A stretch of 64,000 bases of DNA from assembly GCF_014642875.1 (NCBI RefSeq), contig NZ_BMJC01000003.1:978570-1042569 (forward strand), written 5' to 3'. Under the pieces are notes generated by a model. It saw only the letters and a program-made list of their open reading frames with translations, did no database searches and had not been told where the DNA came from. The position numbers and the translations under genes were made by a program. Positions 9,351-18,527 of the stretch are shown here, piece after piece. Position 1 is the stretch's first letter, and the number at the start of each line of letters is the position of its first letter. This DNA is from Puia dinghuensis (lineage in GTDB: Bacteria > Bacteroidota > Bacteroidia > Chitinophagales > Chitinophagaceae).

Positions 9351-10394
9351 TTAGACAAGATACGACTCAATTTGTTTAAATCCACTACCGGCTTTCACAT
9401 TTTCCCACAGGATGTGGTAGATCATCCCGGCGATGGGCATTTCTGCCTTTATATCCTTGTTGATCAAATAGATACACTTGCTGGCATTATATCCTTCCGC
9501 TACCATATTCAGTTCAAGCTGGGCCGTTTTGACGGAATAACCCTTGCCGATCATATTCCCGAACGTCCTGTTGCGGCTGTAGAGGGAATAGCAGGTGACC
9601 AGCAGGTCGCCCAGGTAGACCGAAGCCGCATAATTGGCCCGCCGCCGGTGCGACACGGGATCCTCTCCTTCATGTACCCCTACGGCAATGTTCCGAATGC
9701 CTACTTTCCGCAGAAATCCCGCCATTTCATCGGCGCAGTTGGCGATGAGCACGCTGAGAAAATTGTCGCCGTATTCCAATCCGTGCGCAATGCCGGCGCC
9801 AAGGGCGTAGATATTCTTCAGGATGGCAGCATACTGCACTCCATAGACATCCTGGTTGATGATCGTATTGAGGTAGTCCGTCGTAAAATAAGACGCCAGT
9901 TGCTGGGTTGAGGTTTCATTCTCACCGGAAAAAGTAAGATAGGAGAGCTTTTCCGCCGCCACTTCTTCTGCATGGCAGGGTCCCATCACCGTATAATAAT
10001 CTGCCAGGGGGAAATCGAATTCACGGGCAAGATATTCGTTCAACAGCAGGTTCTGTTCGGGGAGTATCCCTTTTATCGCCGACAGGATCTTCTTTCCCCG
10101 CAAGGCTTTTCTGTCCAGCCCTTCGAGGGTGGCCGCGGTGTAGGCCGAGGGGACGGCCATGACCAGGCAGTCGGAAGCATCGACGATATCGGCCGGCTTA
10201 TCGCTCAATGTCAGCAGGTTGGTATCAAAATAGACGGAGGGAAGATAGTGCGGATTATGATGCCGGGCCTGGATATGACGGATGCTGGCTTCTTTCCTTA
10301 TATACCAGCCGACAGGCTGGCGATTGTCTGTAAGAATCTTGGTCAACGCTGTCGCCCAGCTGCCACTACCTATCACCCCGAATCTTATATCCAT
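9351..10394 (-). CDS. gpsA: NAD(P)-dependent glycerol-3-phosphate dehydrogenase
   Basis: Reduces dihydroxyacetone phosphate to sn-glycerol 3-phosphate, the backbone precursor for phospholipids. The 347-residue protein has the N-terminal Rossmann motif FGVIGSGSWATAL, the segment VMAVPSAY, GPCHAEEVA in the active-site region, and the C-terminal NRTFGNMIGKGY and EGYNASK typical of GpsA. The Pro-Ser of the usual GPS/THAEE is replaced by Cys. ATG 10394 is preceded by an in-frame TTG; it directly follows the adaptor gene (stop at 10398), so gpsA appears co-transcribed with an export system. Confidence 0.9.
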   Translation of the reverse strand: MDIRFGVIGSGSWATALTKILTDNRQPVGWYIRKEASIRHIQARHHNPHYLPSVYFDTNLLTLSDKPADIVDASDCLVMAVPSAYTAATLEGLDRKALRGKKILSAIKGILPEQNLLLNEYLAREFDFPLADYYTVMGPCHAEEVAAEKLSYLTFSGENETSTQQLASYFTTDYLNTIINQDVYGVQYAAILKNIYALGAGIAHGLEYGDNFLSVLIANCADEMAGFLRKVGIRNIAVGVHEGEDPVSHRRRANYAASVYLGDLLVTCYSLYSRNRTFGNMIGKGYSVKTAQLELNMVAEGYNASKCIYLINKDIKAEMPIAGMIYHILWENVKAGSGFKQIESYLV

Positions 10395-10397
10395 CAA

Positions 10398-11777
10398 TTA
10401 ATTTTTCTTTTCTTCGAACAGTTTCTCTTTTGGCACCACTTTTACCCTTGTCCCACCCTTCAGGCTCTTGCTGACGACGCTGTAAGGCCCGGTGATGACT
10501 TCGTCTCCTTCCTTCACCCCGTTGGTGACTTCGATATAGTTGATGTCCTGGATATCGGTGCGCACCTTTACTTTCCGGACGGTGTCGCCGGGCTGGCGGA
10601 GAAAGACCACCTCGTCGAGGTCGTCGGAGGCAACGGTGCGCGTTTCGCTCTTGTTATCACTACCCGACTCATCCGAATTACCCAATACGGCATTGTCTGT
10701 ATTCTTTTCCCGGACAGCAACCGCATTTATCGGTACGGAGAGGGCGTTGACATGCGTATTCGTCTGGATATCCGCGCTGGCGCTCATGCCCGGGCGGAAA
10801 GGGAAGCTTTTGGGTCTTTTGGGATCGATGAGGTCTTTATAGGAATCCGGGAACAGCCGGATGTGAACCTTATAATTGGTGACATCATTTGTCGACACAG
10901 TGGTGGTGGATGTACCACTCGATGTGGTAACGCTGCTGGCTATCTGCGTGACGATGCCTTTGAACTTACGGTTGTTGTAGGCGTCTACAGTGATAAGCGC
11001 CGAGTCCCCCAGCCGAATCTTGGGGATGTCGTTCTCCCCTACGTCGACGATGGCCTCGATCTTACTCATGTCGGCCACGCGCATCATTTCGGTGCCGGCC
11101 ATCATGGAGTTGCCCACGACCCTCTCCCCTTTCTTTATGCTCAGCAGGGAGACGACCCCATCGATAGGCGAGATCACCGTCGACCGGCTCAGGTTCTTGG
11201 CGGCGACATCCAGGTTGTACCGGGCGCTGGTGGCGCCGGCTGAGTTACCCCTCACGGTTTGCTGCGCGGCCTGATAATTGGCTTGCGCCGTACGGTAATT
11301 GTTCTGAGCCGTCTCAAATTCGGCTAGGGAGACGACTTTTTCGTCGAGCAGCTGCTTTGTACGATCGAGGGTTCTTTTGGCCGTCTCCATCGAGGCCTGC
11401 AATCCCGGCAGCTGCTCTTGCACATTAGAAACGAGCGCCTGTTGCTGGCTCACCTGCGCTGCAGCCTGATCCCGCTGGTTGGTAAGGATATCCGCATATA
11501 CCTTGGCCAGCATCTGACCCTTGTGTACACTGTCCCCTTCCTGCGTGACCCCAAGCGCTACCACTTCCCCCGAAACATCGGGGCTGATCTTTACTTCTTT
11601 TTCGGGGTATATCTTACCGCTGGCCGGCACCACTTCCGTGATGTTGCGGCGGATCACTTTTTCGGAGGATACCCTTACTCCCTCTTCCTTTCCAAATGCC
11701 CCGGCCTGTTTTAGCACGACGAGCAGCACGATGACGAGGACAAGAATTATAATGATGCGCAGGAGTTGCTTATTCAT
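10398..11777 (-). CDS. HlyD/MacA-family periplasmic adaptor protein
   Basis: A 459-residue membrane-fusion protein anchored by one N-terminal helix (about residues 5-24). It has the two halves of a biotinyl-lipoyl-like domain (KISPDVSGEVVALGV and STVISPIDGVVSLLSIKKGERV) flanking a long alpha-hairpin coiled coil (about 95-180), then beta-barrel and membrane-proximal domains (ITVDAYNNRKFKGIV, FRPGMSASADI). Such adaptors bridge an inner-membrane pump to TolC. A TolC-type gene lies 8 bp upstream, but no pump gene is adjacent; the next gene is gpsA. A partner ABC or RND pump must be encoded elsewhere. Confidence 0.85.
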   Translation of the reverse strand: MNKQLLRIIIILVLVIVLLVVLKQAGAFGKEEGVRVSSEKVIRRNITEVVPASGKIYPEKEVKISPDVSGEVVALGVTQEGDSVHKGQMLAKVYADILTNQRDQAAAQVSQQQALVSNVQEQLPGLQASMETAKRTLDRTKQLLDEKVVSLAEFETAQNNYRTAQANYQAAQQTVRGNSAGATSARYNLDVAAKNLSRSTVISPIDGVVSLLSIKKGERVVGNSMMAGTEMMRVADMSKIEAIVDVGENDIPKIRLGDSALITVDAYNNRKFKGIVTQIASSVTTSSGTSTTTVSTNDVTNYKVHIRLFPDSYKDLIDPKRPKSFPFRPGMSASADIQTNTHVNALSVPINAVAVREKNTDNAVLGNSDESGSDNKSETRTVASDDLDEVVFLRQPGDTVRKVKVRTDIQDINYIEVTNGVKEGDEVITGPYSVVSKSLKGGTRVKVVPKEKLFEEKKN

Positions 11778-11785
11778 GAGGTTAT

Positions 11786-13237
11786 TTATTTTGACAGTTT
11801 TACACCCAACCCCTTGTAGAATTCCAGCACCTTCATTTTGAAGACGTAGTCGAACTGGCTGTTCAGGAGGTTGATGCGGGCGTTGAAAAAATTGTTTTGT
11901 TGGGTTAGCAGGTCTACGGTATTGAGCATGCCGATATTGTATCTTTTTTGCGCGTAGTCATAACTTTTTTGGGTGGCCGCTACGGTGATCTTGTTGGCTT
12001 CGAACTTCTGCAGGGACGAGATAGCGGCTGTATAGGCCTGGTAGATATTCTGTTTTAGGGTGAGGTTATCCTGGTCGCGCGTCAGCTGCAGGTTCAGCAG
12101 GTTGAGTTTGGATTTGTCGTAGGCAGTACGCAATGTCCTGTTGTTGAGGATGGGGATATTGACGCTTATTCCTATAAACTGGTTGAAGGTTTGGTGCAGC
12201 TGGGAGAAATAAGGTTTGTTCTTTGTCGTATAGGTTGGGACATCCTCAACAAAGACACCGTTGGATCCCACCTGCCGGAAGTTGTATAAGGTGTCGGTGG
12301 TGATAGAGGGGGGCTTCGACAGGTCGTTCTCCGGGAAAGGGCTGATCCAGCTGGCCCCCAGGGAGCCTACGATGGAAAAGGTGGGATACATCGCGCCCTT
12401 GCTGGCATCGCGGTTCATCCGGGCGGAGACAATGTTCAGGGAATCCATTTTTTGCAGCGGCTGGTGTACCAGGGCCATGGCATAGACGGCATCGGGCTGC
12501 AGGTCGGCAAGCGACTCGACCGGGATATCCTCTACCGGTGGAGTATAGACGTCGAAGGGGGTAGCGGCATCCAGGCCCATATAGGCTTTCAATGTCAGGA
12601 TATCCAGTTGGATGGTGCCCTTGGTGCTGACATAGGTGGCGCTGTCCTGAGCGACCTGGGACTCCAGCTCGGCGGCATTGAGCTCGGGCAGGGCGCCGGC
12701 ATTCACCTGTTTGCGGGTGAGTGCTAATTGGTTCTGCGAGAGGTGCAATTGCAATTCCGCGGCCTGGGATGTGCCGATGGCCAGCAATACCGACAGGTAG
12801 GCATTGGCGACATTGAGGGTGATATCGTTCTTTGTCTTTTCCGAATTAGCCAGGGCCGCCTGCCAGGAATAGCGGCTTGCTTCGATGGCCTTGCGGATGC
12901 TGGAAAAATTGAAAGCTGTGACGCTTGATTGTAATTGCCAGTTGTTGAGCGTATAGGTCTGCGTACTCAGGGTATACGTGTTGGGGTTTTGGGTGTTACC
13001 CGATTTCACGCCGAACTGGGTACCGAGGCTGAGTATAGGTATCTGATTCCACTGGCTTTGCTCGAGCGTCAGCTTTGATAGACGTGCCTGGACATCGGCC
13101 TGTTTTACGGAAATATTGTTGGCGACCGCGTAATCGACGCAGCGCCGCAGGTCCCATTTGTCCTGGGCATGGCCGGCGACAGGCGGGAAGAGGCTCGATA
13201 AGGATAAGAATAATAGCAGCAACTTTTGGATACTCAT
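11786..13237 (-). CDS. TolC-family outer-membrane channel
   Basis: A 483-residue outer-membrane efflux protein. From ATG 13237 it starts with a signal peptide ending AGHAQ, then WDLRRCVDYAVANNISVKQA, a hallmark of TolC-family proteins in Bacteroidota. Two internally repeated long-helix regions follow, with NAYLSVLLAIG in the first repeat and YNIGMLNTVDLLTQQNNFFNARINLL in the second. The frame is open to 13423, but that extension lacks signal features and overlaps the end of the PLP-enzyme gene. It forms an operon with the adaptor gene downstream. Confidence 0.88.
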   Translation of the reverse strand: MSIQKLLLLFLSLSSLFPPVAGHAQDKWDLRRCVDYAVANNISVKQADVQARLSKLTLEQSQWNQIPILSLGTQFGVKSGNTQNPNTYTLSTQTYTLNNWQLQSSVTAFNFSSIRKAIEASRYSWQAALANSEKTKNDITLNVANAYLSVLLAIGTSQAAELQLHLSQNQLALTRKQVNAGALPELNAAELESQVAQDSATYVSTKGTIQLDILTLKAYMGLDAATPFDVYTPPVEDIPVESLADLQPDAVYAMALVHQPLQKMDSLNIVSARMNRDASKGAMYPTFSIVGSLGASWISPFPENDLSKPPSITTDTLYNFRQVGSNGVFVEDVPTYTTKNKPYFSQLHQTFNQFIGISVNIPILNNRTLRTAYDKSKLNLLNLQLTRDQDNLTLKQNIYQAYTAAISSLQKFEANKITVAATQKSYDYAQKRYNIGMLNTVDLLTQQNNFFNARINLLNSQFDYVFKMKVLEFYKGLGVKLSK

Positions 13238-13290
13238 GGCGACAAATTTATGGATTTCCGTCCGGTCGGGCCGTCCGGTTTGGGCAAATT

Positions 13291-14454
13291 TTACCACGCT
13301 GCCTGGAAAGCTTGTTCCAGATCGCGGATGAGATAATCCGGGTCTTCCAGGCCGGTGTAGAGGCGGAGCATCCGGTGTTCTTTTATATTGGGGTCGAATT
13401 CCGCTGCCGTAAGAGAAGCGCATTTGGGCAGGATCAGCGATTCGTGGCCACCCCAGCTCACGGCCATCATAATATGCTTTAAGGATTCACAAAAGGTGAC
13501 GATCTCATCGTGGGCCCTGGCCCGGACATAGAAGCTCAATAACCCGCAGGCGCCCTGCATCTGCTGGCGGGCGAGCGCATACTGGGGAAAGGATTCGTCA
13601 AATGGAAAAAGGATGCCTTCCACCAGGGGATGGGCTTTTATCCAGGCGGCTACGGCTTGGGTCGACCTGGAGATGCGTTCGAGCCGGGTGGGCAGGGTTC
13701 GCAGACCCCGAATGAGGAGCCAGGCATTGAAGGGCTGGATCCCGCTGCCGGTGTTGAGGAATTCGCTATCGAAGATCTTTTTCATCATGGCGGCTGTGCC
13801 GGAAAGCACCCCGCCTACCGTATCGCTATGACCGCCAATGTATTTTGTCGCGGTCTGCATGGAAAGATCGATACCGAATCCGATAGGCCGCTGGTAGAGG
13901 GGCGAACAATAGCTGTTGTCGATCATCGTCACGATGCCTTCACTCCGGGCCAGTTCGGCCACCTGCTTCAGTGGCTGAAGCTTATAATCCCAGGAATTGG
14001 GGGATTCCAGATAGATGAGGGTCGTATTGGGGAGAATGGCCCGTTCGAAATGTTCGATCCTGGTGCCGTCGATATAGGTGGTGGTCACGCCAAAGCGGGG
14101 AAGGATGACGTCGAACATGCGCTGGGCCCAGGTGTAGGGTTTTTCCACTGCCACGACATGATCGCCGGCTTTTACATTGGCCAGGATGCCGGCGAAGATG
14201 GCCGAAGCGCCGCTGTTGAAGACAAGGGTTTCTTCCGCCCCGTCGAGGGCAGCCAGCTTTTGGCGAAGGATCTCCACGGTGGGATTGAGGCCGCGGCTGT
14301 AGAGATAGCCGCTGTGCTCATCCTCGAAGAGGGCCTTGAGCTCGTCCACCCGTTGGACCCTGAAATTACTGGTCTGGATTATGGGCGGCGCAATAGCGTT
14401 GAAGTACTGCTCCCTGGTTTCGCCCAGTTCGTTTATGATGTACGAGATGTCCAT
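13291..14454 (-). CDS. Cys/Met metabolism PLP-dependent enzyme (gamma-synthase/lyase family)
   Basis: A 387-residue fold-type I PLP enzyme of the trans-sulfuration family (cystathionine gamma-synthase, beta/gamma-lyase, methionine gamma-lyase). The phosphate-contact motif YSRGLNPT is at 52-59, SGASA at 81-85, IDNSY at 178-182, and the PLP lysine is K204 in MQTATKYIGGHSD. The exact substrate cannot be set from sequence. It lies 9 bp downstream of an APC permease gene, which suggests uptake and breakdown or conversion of a sulfur or related amino acid. Confidence 0.82.
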   Translation of the reverse strand: MDISYIINELGETREQYFNAIAPPIIQTSNFRVQRVDELKALFEDEHSGYLYSRGLNPTVEILRQKLAALDGAEETLVFNSGASAIFAGILANVKAGDHVVAVEKPYTWAQRMFDVILPRFGVTTTYIDGTRIEHFERAILPNTTLIYLESPNSWDYKLQPLKQVAELARSEGIVTMIDNSYCSPLYQRPIGFGIDLSMQTATKYIGGHSDTVGGVLSGTAAMMKKIFDSEFLNTGSGIQPFNAWLLIRGLRTLPTRLERISRSTQAVAAWIKAHPLVEGILFPFDESFPQYALARQQMQGACGLLSFYVRARAHDEIVTFCESLKHIMMAVSWGGHESLILPKCASLTAAEFDPNIKEHRMLRLYTGLEDPDYLIRDLEQAFQAAW

Positions 14455-14463
14455 AATTATATC

Positions 14464-15807
14464 TTATGTCTGGCCGCCTGCCGGAAGGCCTCGGGCTTTC
14501 CAGGACTTCAGGATGAAATATAAAACAAAAAAACAAAGGAAGATAAAGACACAATACAAGGCCGATTTGGGGTCGTTGATGGCGATGCTGATCGTAACGC
14601 TGATATAGGCCAGGATAAAGAAGGCCGGTATAAACGGATAACCCTTCATCCGGTAGATATCGCGATCTTCGCCCATGCGCCGCCGGCGCAGGATAAAAAG
14701 GGTGGACGCCGAGAAGACAAAGGCGATGCTATCCAGGAAGATAGTATAATCGATGATCTTCTCCACGGTGCTTGAAAAGACAAGGGTGAGCACGATCGTG
14801 GCCGAAAAGGCGGTGAGACTCCAGATGATAACGCCGTGTTTCGGCGTCGTCTTTTTGAAAACGGCCGGAAGGATACCTTCTCCGCTCATGGCAAACATCA
14901 CCCGGGGGTTGCTCATTACGGCGACGTTGACATAGGCGAGGACGGAAAGGAACATCAGACAACGCAGGATGGTGTCGCCCACGGGACCAAAGAGGTGCAG
15001 CATGAGTTGGGCGGCAATAGAGTCGGCTGACCGCAAGTGCTCAAACCCGATGACCTTTACATAAACGAAGTTGAGCGATAGGTAAAGCGCGATAATGATG
15101 GCGATGCCGATGCTGATGCCTCGTGGAATGGTTCGGCCGGGAGTCTGCACCTCGCCCCCGAAATTGATGGTCTGCTGATATCCACCATAGCTAAAAGAGA
15201 CGGCTACAAGGGCAAAGCCCAGCATTTTTAGAAAATCCTTCGGCTGGCCGGCATCGGCGGCAGACATCTTTGCCGCCACCGGCAGGGGGTGGGTACCAAA
15301 TACCGAGGCCAGCAGCAGCACGATCAGCAGCAGCTTGATCATGGTGAGGACATTCTGTACGCGGCTGCTCATCTTGAGGCCCAGGAGGTTCACCACATAG
15401 AAAACGCCCACCGCGGCAGCCGTCACGCCACCCCGAAAGATGCCGGGCACCTCACCGGTATAAAAGAATTGACCGATATATTCCGCCCCTATCACACCCA
15501 CTGCGGCGGTGGAGCCCGCATTGGAGACCAGTTCGATGGCGTTGATGGAAAAAGCCAGCGAAGGATGATAGCCCAGGGAGAATATCTTATAATAGCCGCC
15601 GGTGACGGGGTATCGGGAGCCGATCTCGGCATAGGTGAGCGCACCGCAAAGCGCGATGAGACCGCCCAGGCCCCAGACGAGGAAGAAGATGGTGGGAGTG
15701 CCGGCCCTTGCAGCTGCTACCGCAGGGGTGCGAAAGATGCCCATGCCGATGACCAGGCTGACCACGATCATGCTGAGATCGAAGAGGTTCAACTGCTTTT
15801 TACTCAT
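14464..15807 (-). CDS. APC-family amino acid permease
   Basis: A 447-residue integral membrane transporter with about 12 hydrophobic helices. The N-terminal signature is SMIVVSLVIGMGIFRTPAVAA, containing the GMGIF substrate-binding loop of the APC superfamily. It also has SYGGYQQTINFGGEV and ends in a short basic tail. Members of this group (LAT/permease type) move amino acids by antiport or proton symport. It is the first gene of a leftward pair with the Cys/Met PLP enzyme, which hints at its substrate class. Confidence 0.85.
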   Translation of the reverse strand: MSKKQLNLFDLSMIVVSLVIGMGIFRTPAVAAARAGTPTIFFLVWGLGGLIALCGALTYAEIGSRYPVTGGYYKIFSLGYHPSLAFSINAIELVSNAGSTAAVGVIGAEYIGQFFYTGEVPGIFRGGVTAAAVGVFYVVNLLGLKMSSRVQNVLTMIKLLLIVLLLASVFGTHPLPVAAKMSAADAGQPKDFLKMLGFALVAVSFSYGGYQQTINFGGEVQTPGRTIPRGISIGIAIIIALYLSLNFVYVKVIGFEHLRSADSIAAQLMLHLFGPVGDTILRCLMFLSVLAYVNVAVMSNPRVMFAMSGEGILPAVFKKTTPKHGVIIWSLTAFSATIVLTLVFSSTVEKIIDYTIFLDSIAFVFSASTLFILRRRRMGEDRDIYRMKGYPFIPAFFILAYISVTISIAINDPKSALYCVFIFLCFFVLYFILKSWKARGLPAGGQT

Positions 15808-15838
15808 AAGTGATTAGGGGAAGATAACGATTATAAAC

Positions 15839-15846
15839 TAACTTTG
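15839..15846 (+). promoter_or_regulatory. Bacteroidota -7 element for TonB-dependent receptor gene
   Basis: TAACTTTG matches TAnnTTTG at all eight positions, 20 nt before the receptor ATG. No clear -33 TTG is visible at the usual distance. Confidence 0.5.
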
Positions 15847-15866
15847 CCCTACCGTAAATCCTCCGA

Positions 15867-17972
15867 ATGAATAAAACCTACTGCCTCCTGCTTATCATTT
15901 GCTGCTTCGACCTTTCCTTATCAGCTCAACAGAGTTCCCCATCCGGCTTTTTGATCGATTCGTCCGATGTCCGCCCCCTCAGCCAGGTGGTGGTAAAAGC
16001 CTATGAACAAAACCGGAAACTAACGGAAGTAGGGGCACCAGTGAGCATCATCAGCAAGGCGGCCCTCAACCGCTTTGGCAATATCAGCATCCTGCCGGCG
16101 CTGAACACCGCCCCGGGTATCCGGATGGAAGAGCGGTCGCCCGGCAGCTACCGGCTCAACATCCGGGGAAGCAGTCTGCGTTCACCGTTTGGCGTCAGGG
16201 ATGTCAAGATCTATTGGAATGAGATTCCGCTTACGGATCCTGGCGGCAATACCTATCTGAATCAGCTGAGCTTCTACAATATCCAGTCGATGGAGATCAT
16301 CAAGGGTACGGCGGGAAGCCTTTATGGCGCGGGCATCGGCGGTGCGGCGCTGATCAGCAGTATGCCCCTGGTGTGGGAGAAGGGCGTCAGCGCTGATTAT
16401 ACGGCCGGCAACTATGCCTATGATTTCAAACACCTGGCGACCAACAGCTACAACATTGATCTCCGCACAGGTGACAACGAACACCGCAACAACTTCGCCT
16501 ATACCCATCAGACCAGCGACGGCTATCGCCAGCAGACGCAGATGCGAAGGGACATCGCTTCCTGGGAGACCCTGTTGAAGGCCAACGACAAACAGACGAT
16601 TCACGCCTATATCCTCTACGGTGACCTCTACTACCAGACACCGGGCGGGCTCACCCTGGCGGAGTATACGAAGAAAGCAAGGATGGCACGGCCACCGGCG
16701 GGTGTTCAACCCGGAGCGATTCAGGCGAAGGCCGCCATCTTTCAAAAGAACTTCACGGCAGGCTTTAGCAACGAATATCATTTCAATACCCATTGGCAGA
16801 ATACCAGCTCCGTCTATGGCGCCTATACCGATTTTACCAACCCGGGCATTCGTGTCTATGAATACCGGCAGGAGCCGCATTTCGGTGGCAGAACGGCCTT
16901 CCAGTACAAGACCGACCTGAGCATCGGCAACCTGCAATTCAACTTTGGCGGCGAGGCTCAGAAGGGCTTTTTCGAGACCAGGGACTACACCAATAAGCTG
17001 GGCGTGCAGGATGCGCTGCAAACGGATGATAAGCTGAACAACTACACCTGGTTCACCTTTGCCCAGGGCGACCTCCGGATGCGCGGTGGCTGGACCTTGA
17101 CGGCGGGAGCCAGTTTCAACAAAACAGCGGTGGACATCACCCGCGTCTCCGTGTTGCCACCCGTGAAGCATAGCCTCCGATTTGATAACAAACTAGCCCC
17201 TCGTATCGCGTTGTTGAAAAGGATAACACCGGATATCTCTGTTTATGCCAGTGCATCCCGCGGCTTTTCCACGCCAACTGTGTCGGAGCTGGAGAAGAGT
17301 AATGGCGTCGTAGGACCCTCTTTGCAACCAGAGGATGGTATCGATTATGAGGTCGGCACTCGCGGCAACCTTCTCAATGGAAAGCTCTTTTTTGACGTCG
17401 ACGCTTTCTTCTTTCATATCCGCAACGCCATCGTCCAGCGGATCGACTCTTTTGGCGTGAGCTATTCCGTCAATGCGGGCAACACCGATCAGCACGGGAT
17501 CGAGACCCTTCTCGCCTATGAAATTATCGACGAGCCCCGGCGCTTCTTTACACATGTTCGGGTGTTTGTCAGCGACACCTGGCACGACTTCCATTACAAC
17601 AGCTTTATCCAGGACACCTCCAACTTTTCCGGCCACCGGCTGCCCAGTGTGCCGCCGCAGCTGGCCGTGGTGGGATTGGATGTCGTGTTACAGGCGGGCG
17701 TCTACCTGAATATGACCTATACCTACTCCGACAGGGTAGCGTTGAATGACGCGAACACGGCCTATGCCGGCTCCTATTCCCTGGTGGGCGGCCGCGTCGG
17801 CTACAGGCGGATCCTAGGGAAGCTGAAGCTCGATGTCTATACGGCAGTCGACAATGCGGGCGATGTGAAATACAGCCTGGGCAATGACTTCAATGCGGCT
17901 GCGGGCCGGTATTATAATGTAGCGCCGGGGCGAAACTATTTTGCGGGCGTGTCAGTAAACTACGCGTTGTAA
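15867..17972 (+). CDS. TonB-dependent outer-membrane receptor (FecA/CirA-like)
   Basis: A 701-residue gated porin for energy-dependent uptake of a large nutrient such as a ferric siderophore. The signal peptide is residues 1-20. A TonB-box-like segment SQVVVKAYEQNRKLTEVGAPVS precedes the plug domain (about 45-150; RLNIRGSSLRSPFGVRDVKIYWNEIP, IEIIKGTAGSLYGAG-like). The beta-barrel ends ...ISVNYAL with the usual C-terminal hydrophobic residue. There is no N-terminal carboxypeptidase-like domain and no SusD partner, so it is a stand-alone transporter. It is not next to a riboswitch, unlike btuB in this window, and substrate is unknown. Confidence 0.88.
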   Translation: MNKTYCLLLIICCFDLSLSAQQSSPSGFLIDSSDVRPLSQVVVKAYEQNRKLTEVGAPVSIISKAALNRFGNISILPALNTAPGIRMEERSPGSYRLNIRGSSLRSPFGVRDVKIYWNEIPLTDPGGNTYLNQLSFYNIQSMEIIKGTAGSLYGAGIGGAALISSMPLVWEKGVSADYTAGNYAYDFKHLATNSYNIDLRTGDNEHRNNFAYTHQTSDGYRQQTQMRRDIASWETLLKANDKQTIHAYILYGDLYYQTPGGLTLAEYTKKARMARPPAGVQPGAIQAKAAIFQKNFTAGFSNEYHFNTHWQNTSSVYGAYTDFTNPGIRVYEYRQEPHFGGRTAFQYKTDLSIGNLQFNFGGEAQKGFFETRDYTNKLGVQDALQTDDKLNNYTWFTFAQGDLRMRGGWTLTAGASFNKTAVDITRVSVLPPVKHSLRFDNKLAPRIALLKRITPDISVYASASRGFSTPTVSELEKSNGVVGPSLQPEDGIDYEVGTRGNLLNGKLFFDVDAFFFHIRNAIVQRIDSFGVSYSVNAGNTDQHGIETLLAYEIIDEPRRFFTHVRVFVSDTWHDFHYNSFIQDTSNFSGHRLPSVPPQLAVVGLDVVLQAGVYLNMTYTYSDRVALNDANTAYAGSYSLVGGRVGYRRILGKLKLDVYTAVDNAGDVKYSLGNDFNAAAGRYYNVAPGRNYFAGVSVNYAL

Positions 17973-17977
17973 GATCG

Positions 17978-17999
17978 CGGCCCGTCCTTTGTCGGGCCG
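17978..17999 (+). terminator. Hairpin after TonB receptor gene
   Basis: CGGCCCG (17978-17984) pairs with CGGGCCG (17993-17999) just 5 nt past the receptor stop. The following bases are T/C-rich (TTACTTCTTCT) rather than a pure U-tract. It may serve convergent transcription from both sides. Confidence 0.5.
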
Positions 18000-18032
18000 T
18001 TACTTCTTCTCTTCGGTTACTTCTTCTCTTCG
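17999..18032. repeat. 17-bp perfect tandem duplication over a stop codon
   Basis: GTTACTTCTTCTCTTCG occurs twice without a gap (17999-18015 and 18016-18032). Read leftward, the inner copy contains the last codons and stop of the small secreted-protein gene, and the outer copy repeats them after the stop. Confidence 0.9.
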
Positions 18033-18451
18033 AAGGAGTCCACGACGAGTCTGAGCTTTTTATCCGGCATATCATCTGCTTCCGCCAGGAAGCTGATCTT
18101 GCCGCCTTTGCCAGCGATGGTGATGGTAAGGTCGTGCGATTCATGTTCATCGGCGAGGGTTACTTTCAGTACCGTCTTTCCTTCTTTAAAGGGAGTCTTC
18201 CAGTCGCAGGTGTAGGATTTTACCGTTCCGGTCATCTTATGCTCTTCGGCCCCATCCGACGTGATATTGACCGTGAAGTTCGTTTTGTCAAATTCCAGTA
18301 CGGATTTTTCGTCCACCGACCGGTCGAGGGAGCTGTCGGCTTTGAGGTGTTCGGTTTTGGAGGCGGTAAGAACGACTTTTTTGTCGCACTGGGCTTTGGT
18401 TGACAGGGAGGCGGCGCATAGGAGGATGGCGGCCATCAGTGTTTTTGTCAT
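18017..18451 (-). CDS. Small secreted protein of unknown function
   Basis: A 144-residue protein with a clear signal peptide (MTKTLMAAILLCAASLSTKAQ). The mature part starts with CDKKVVLTASKTEHL and appears to be an all-beta domain; it resembles small lipocalin-like or calycin-type Bacteroidota proteins, but I cannot assign a family. Two cysteines (about residues 22 and 81) could form a disulfide. The C-terminus EEKK is encoded in a 17-bp tandem duplication that repeats the stop. It faces the TonB receptor gene, end to end. Confidence 0.75.
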   Translation of the reverse strand: MTKTLMAAILLCAASLSTKAQCDKKVVLTASKTEHLKADSSLDRSVDEKSVLEFDKTNFTVNITSDGAEEHKMTGTVKSYTCDWKTPFKEGKTVLKVTLADEHESHDLTITIAGKGGKISFLAEADDMPDKKLRLVVDSFEEKK

Positions 18452-18527
18452 GGTTATAGTGCTTTGATTGTTAGATAATTATATAAATATATAACATTGC
18501 AAATTACCATGCAATACATAGTACTAT

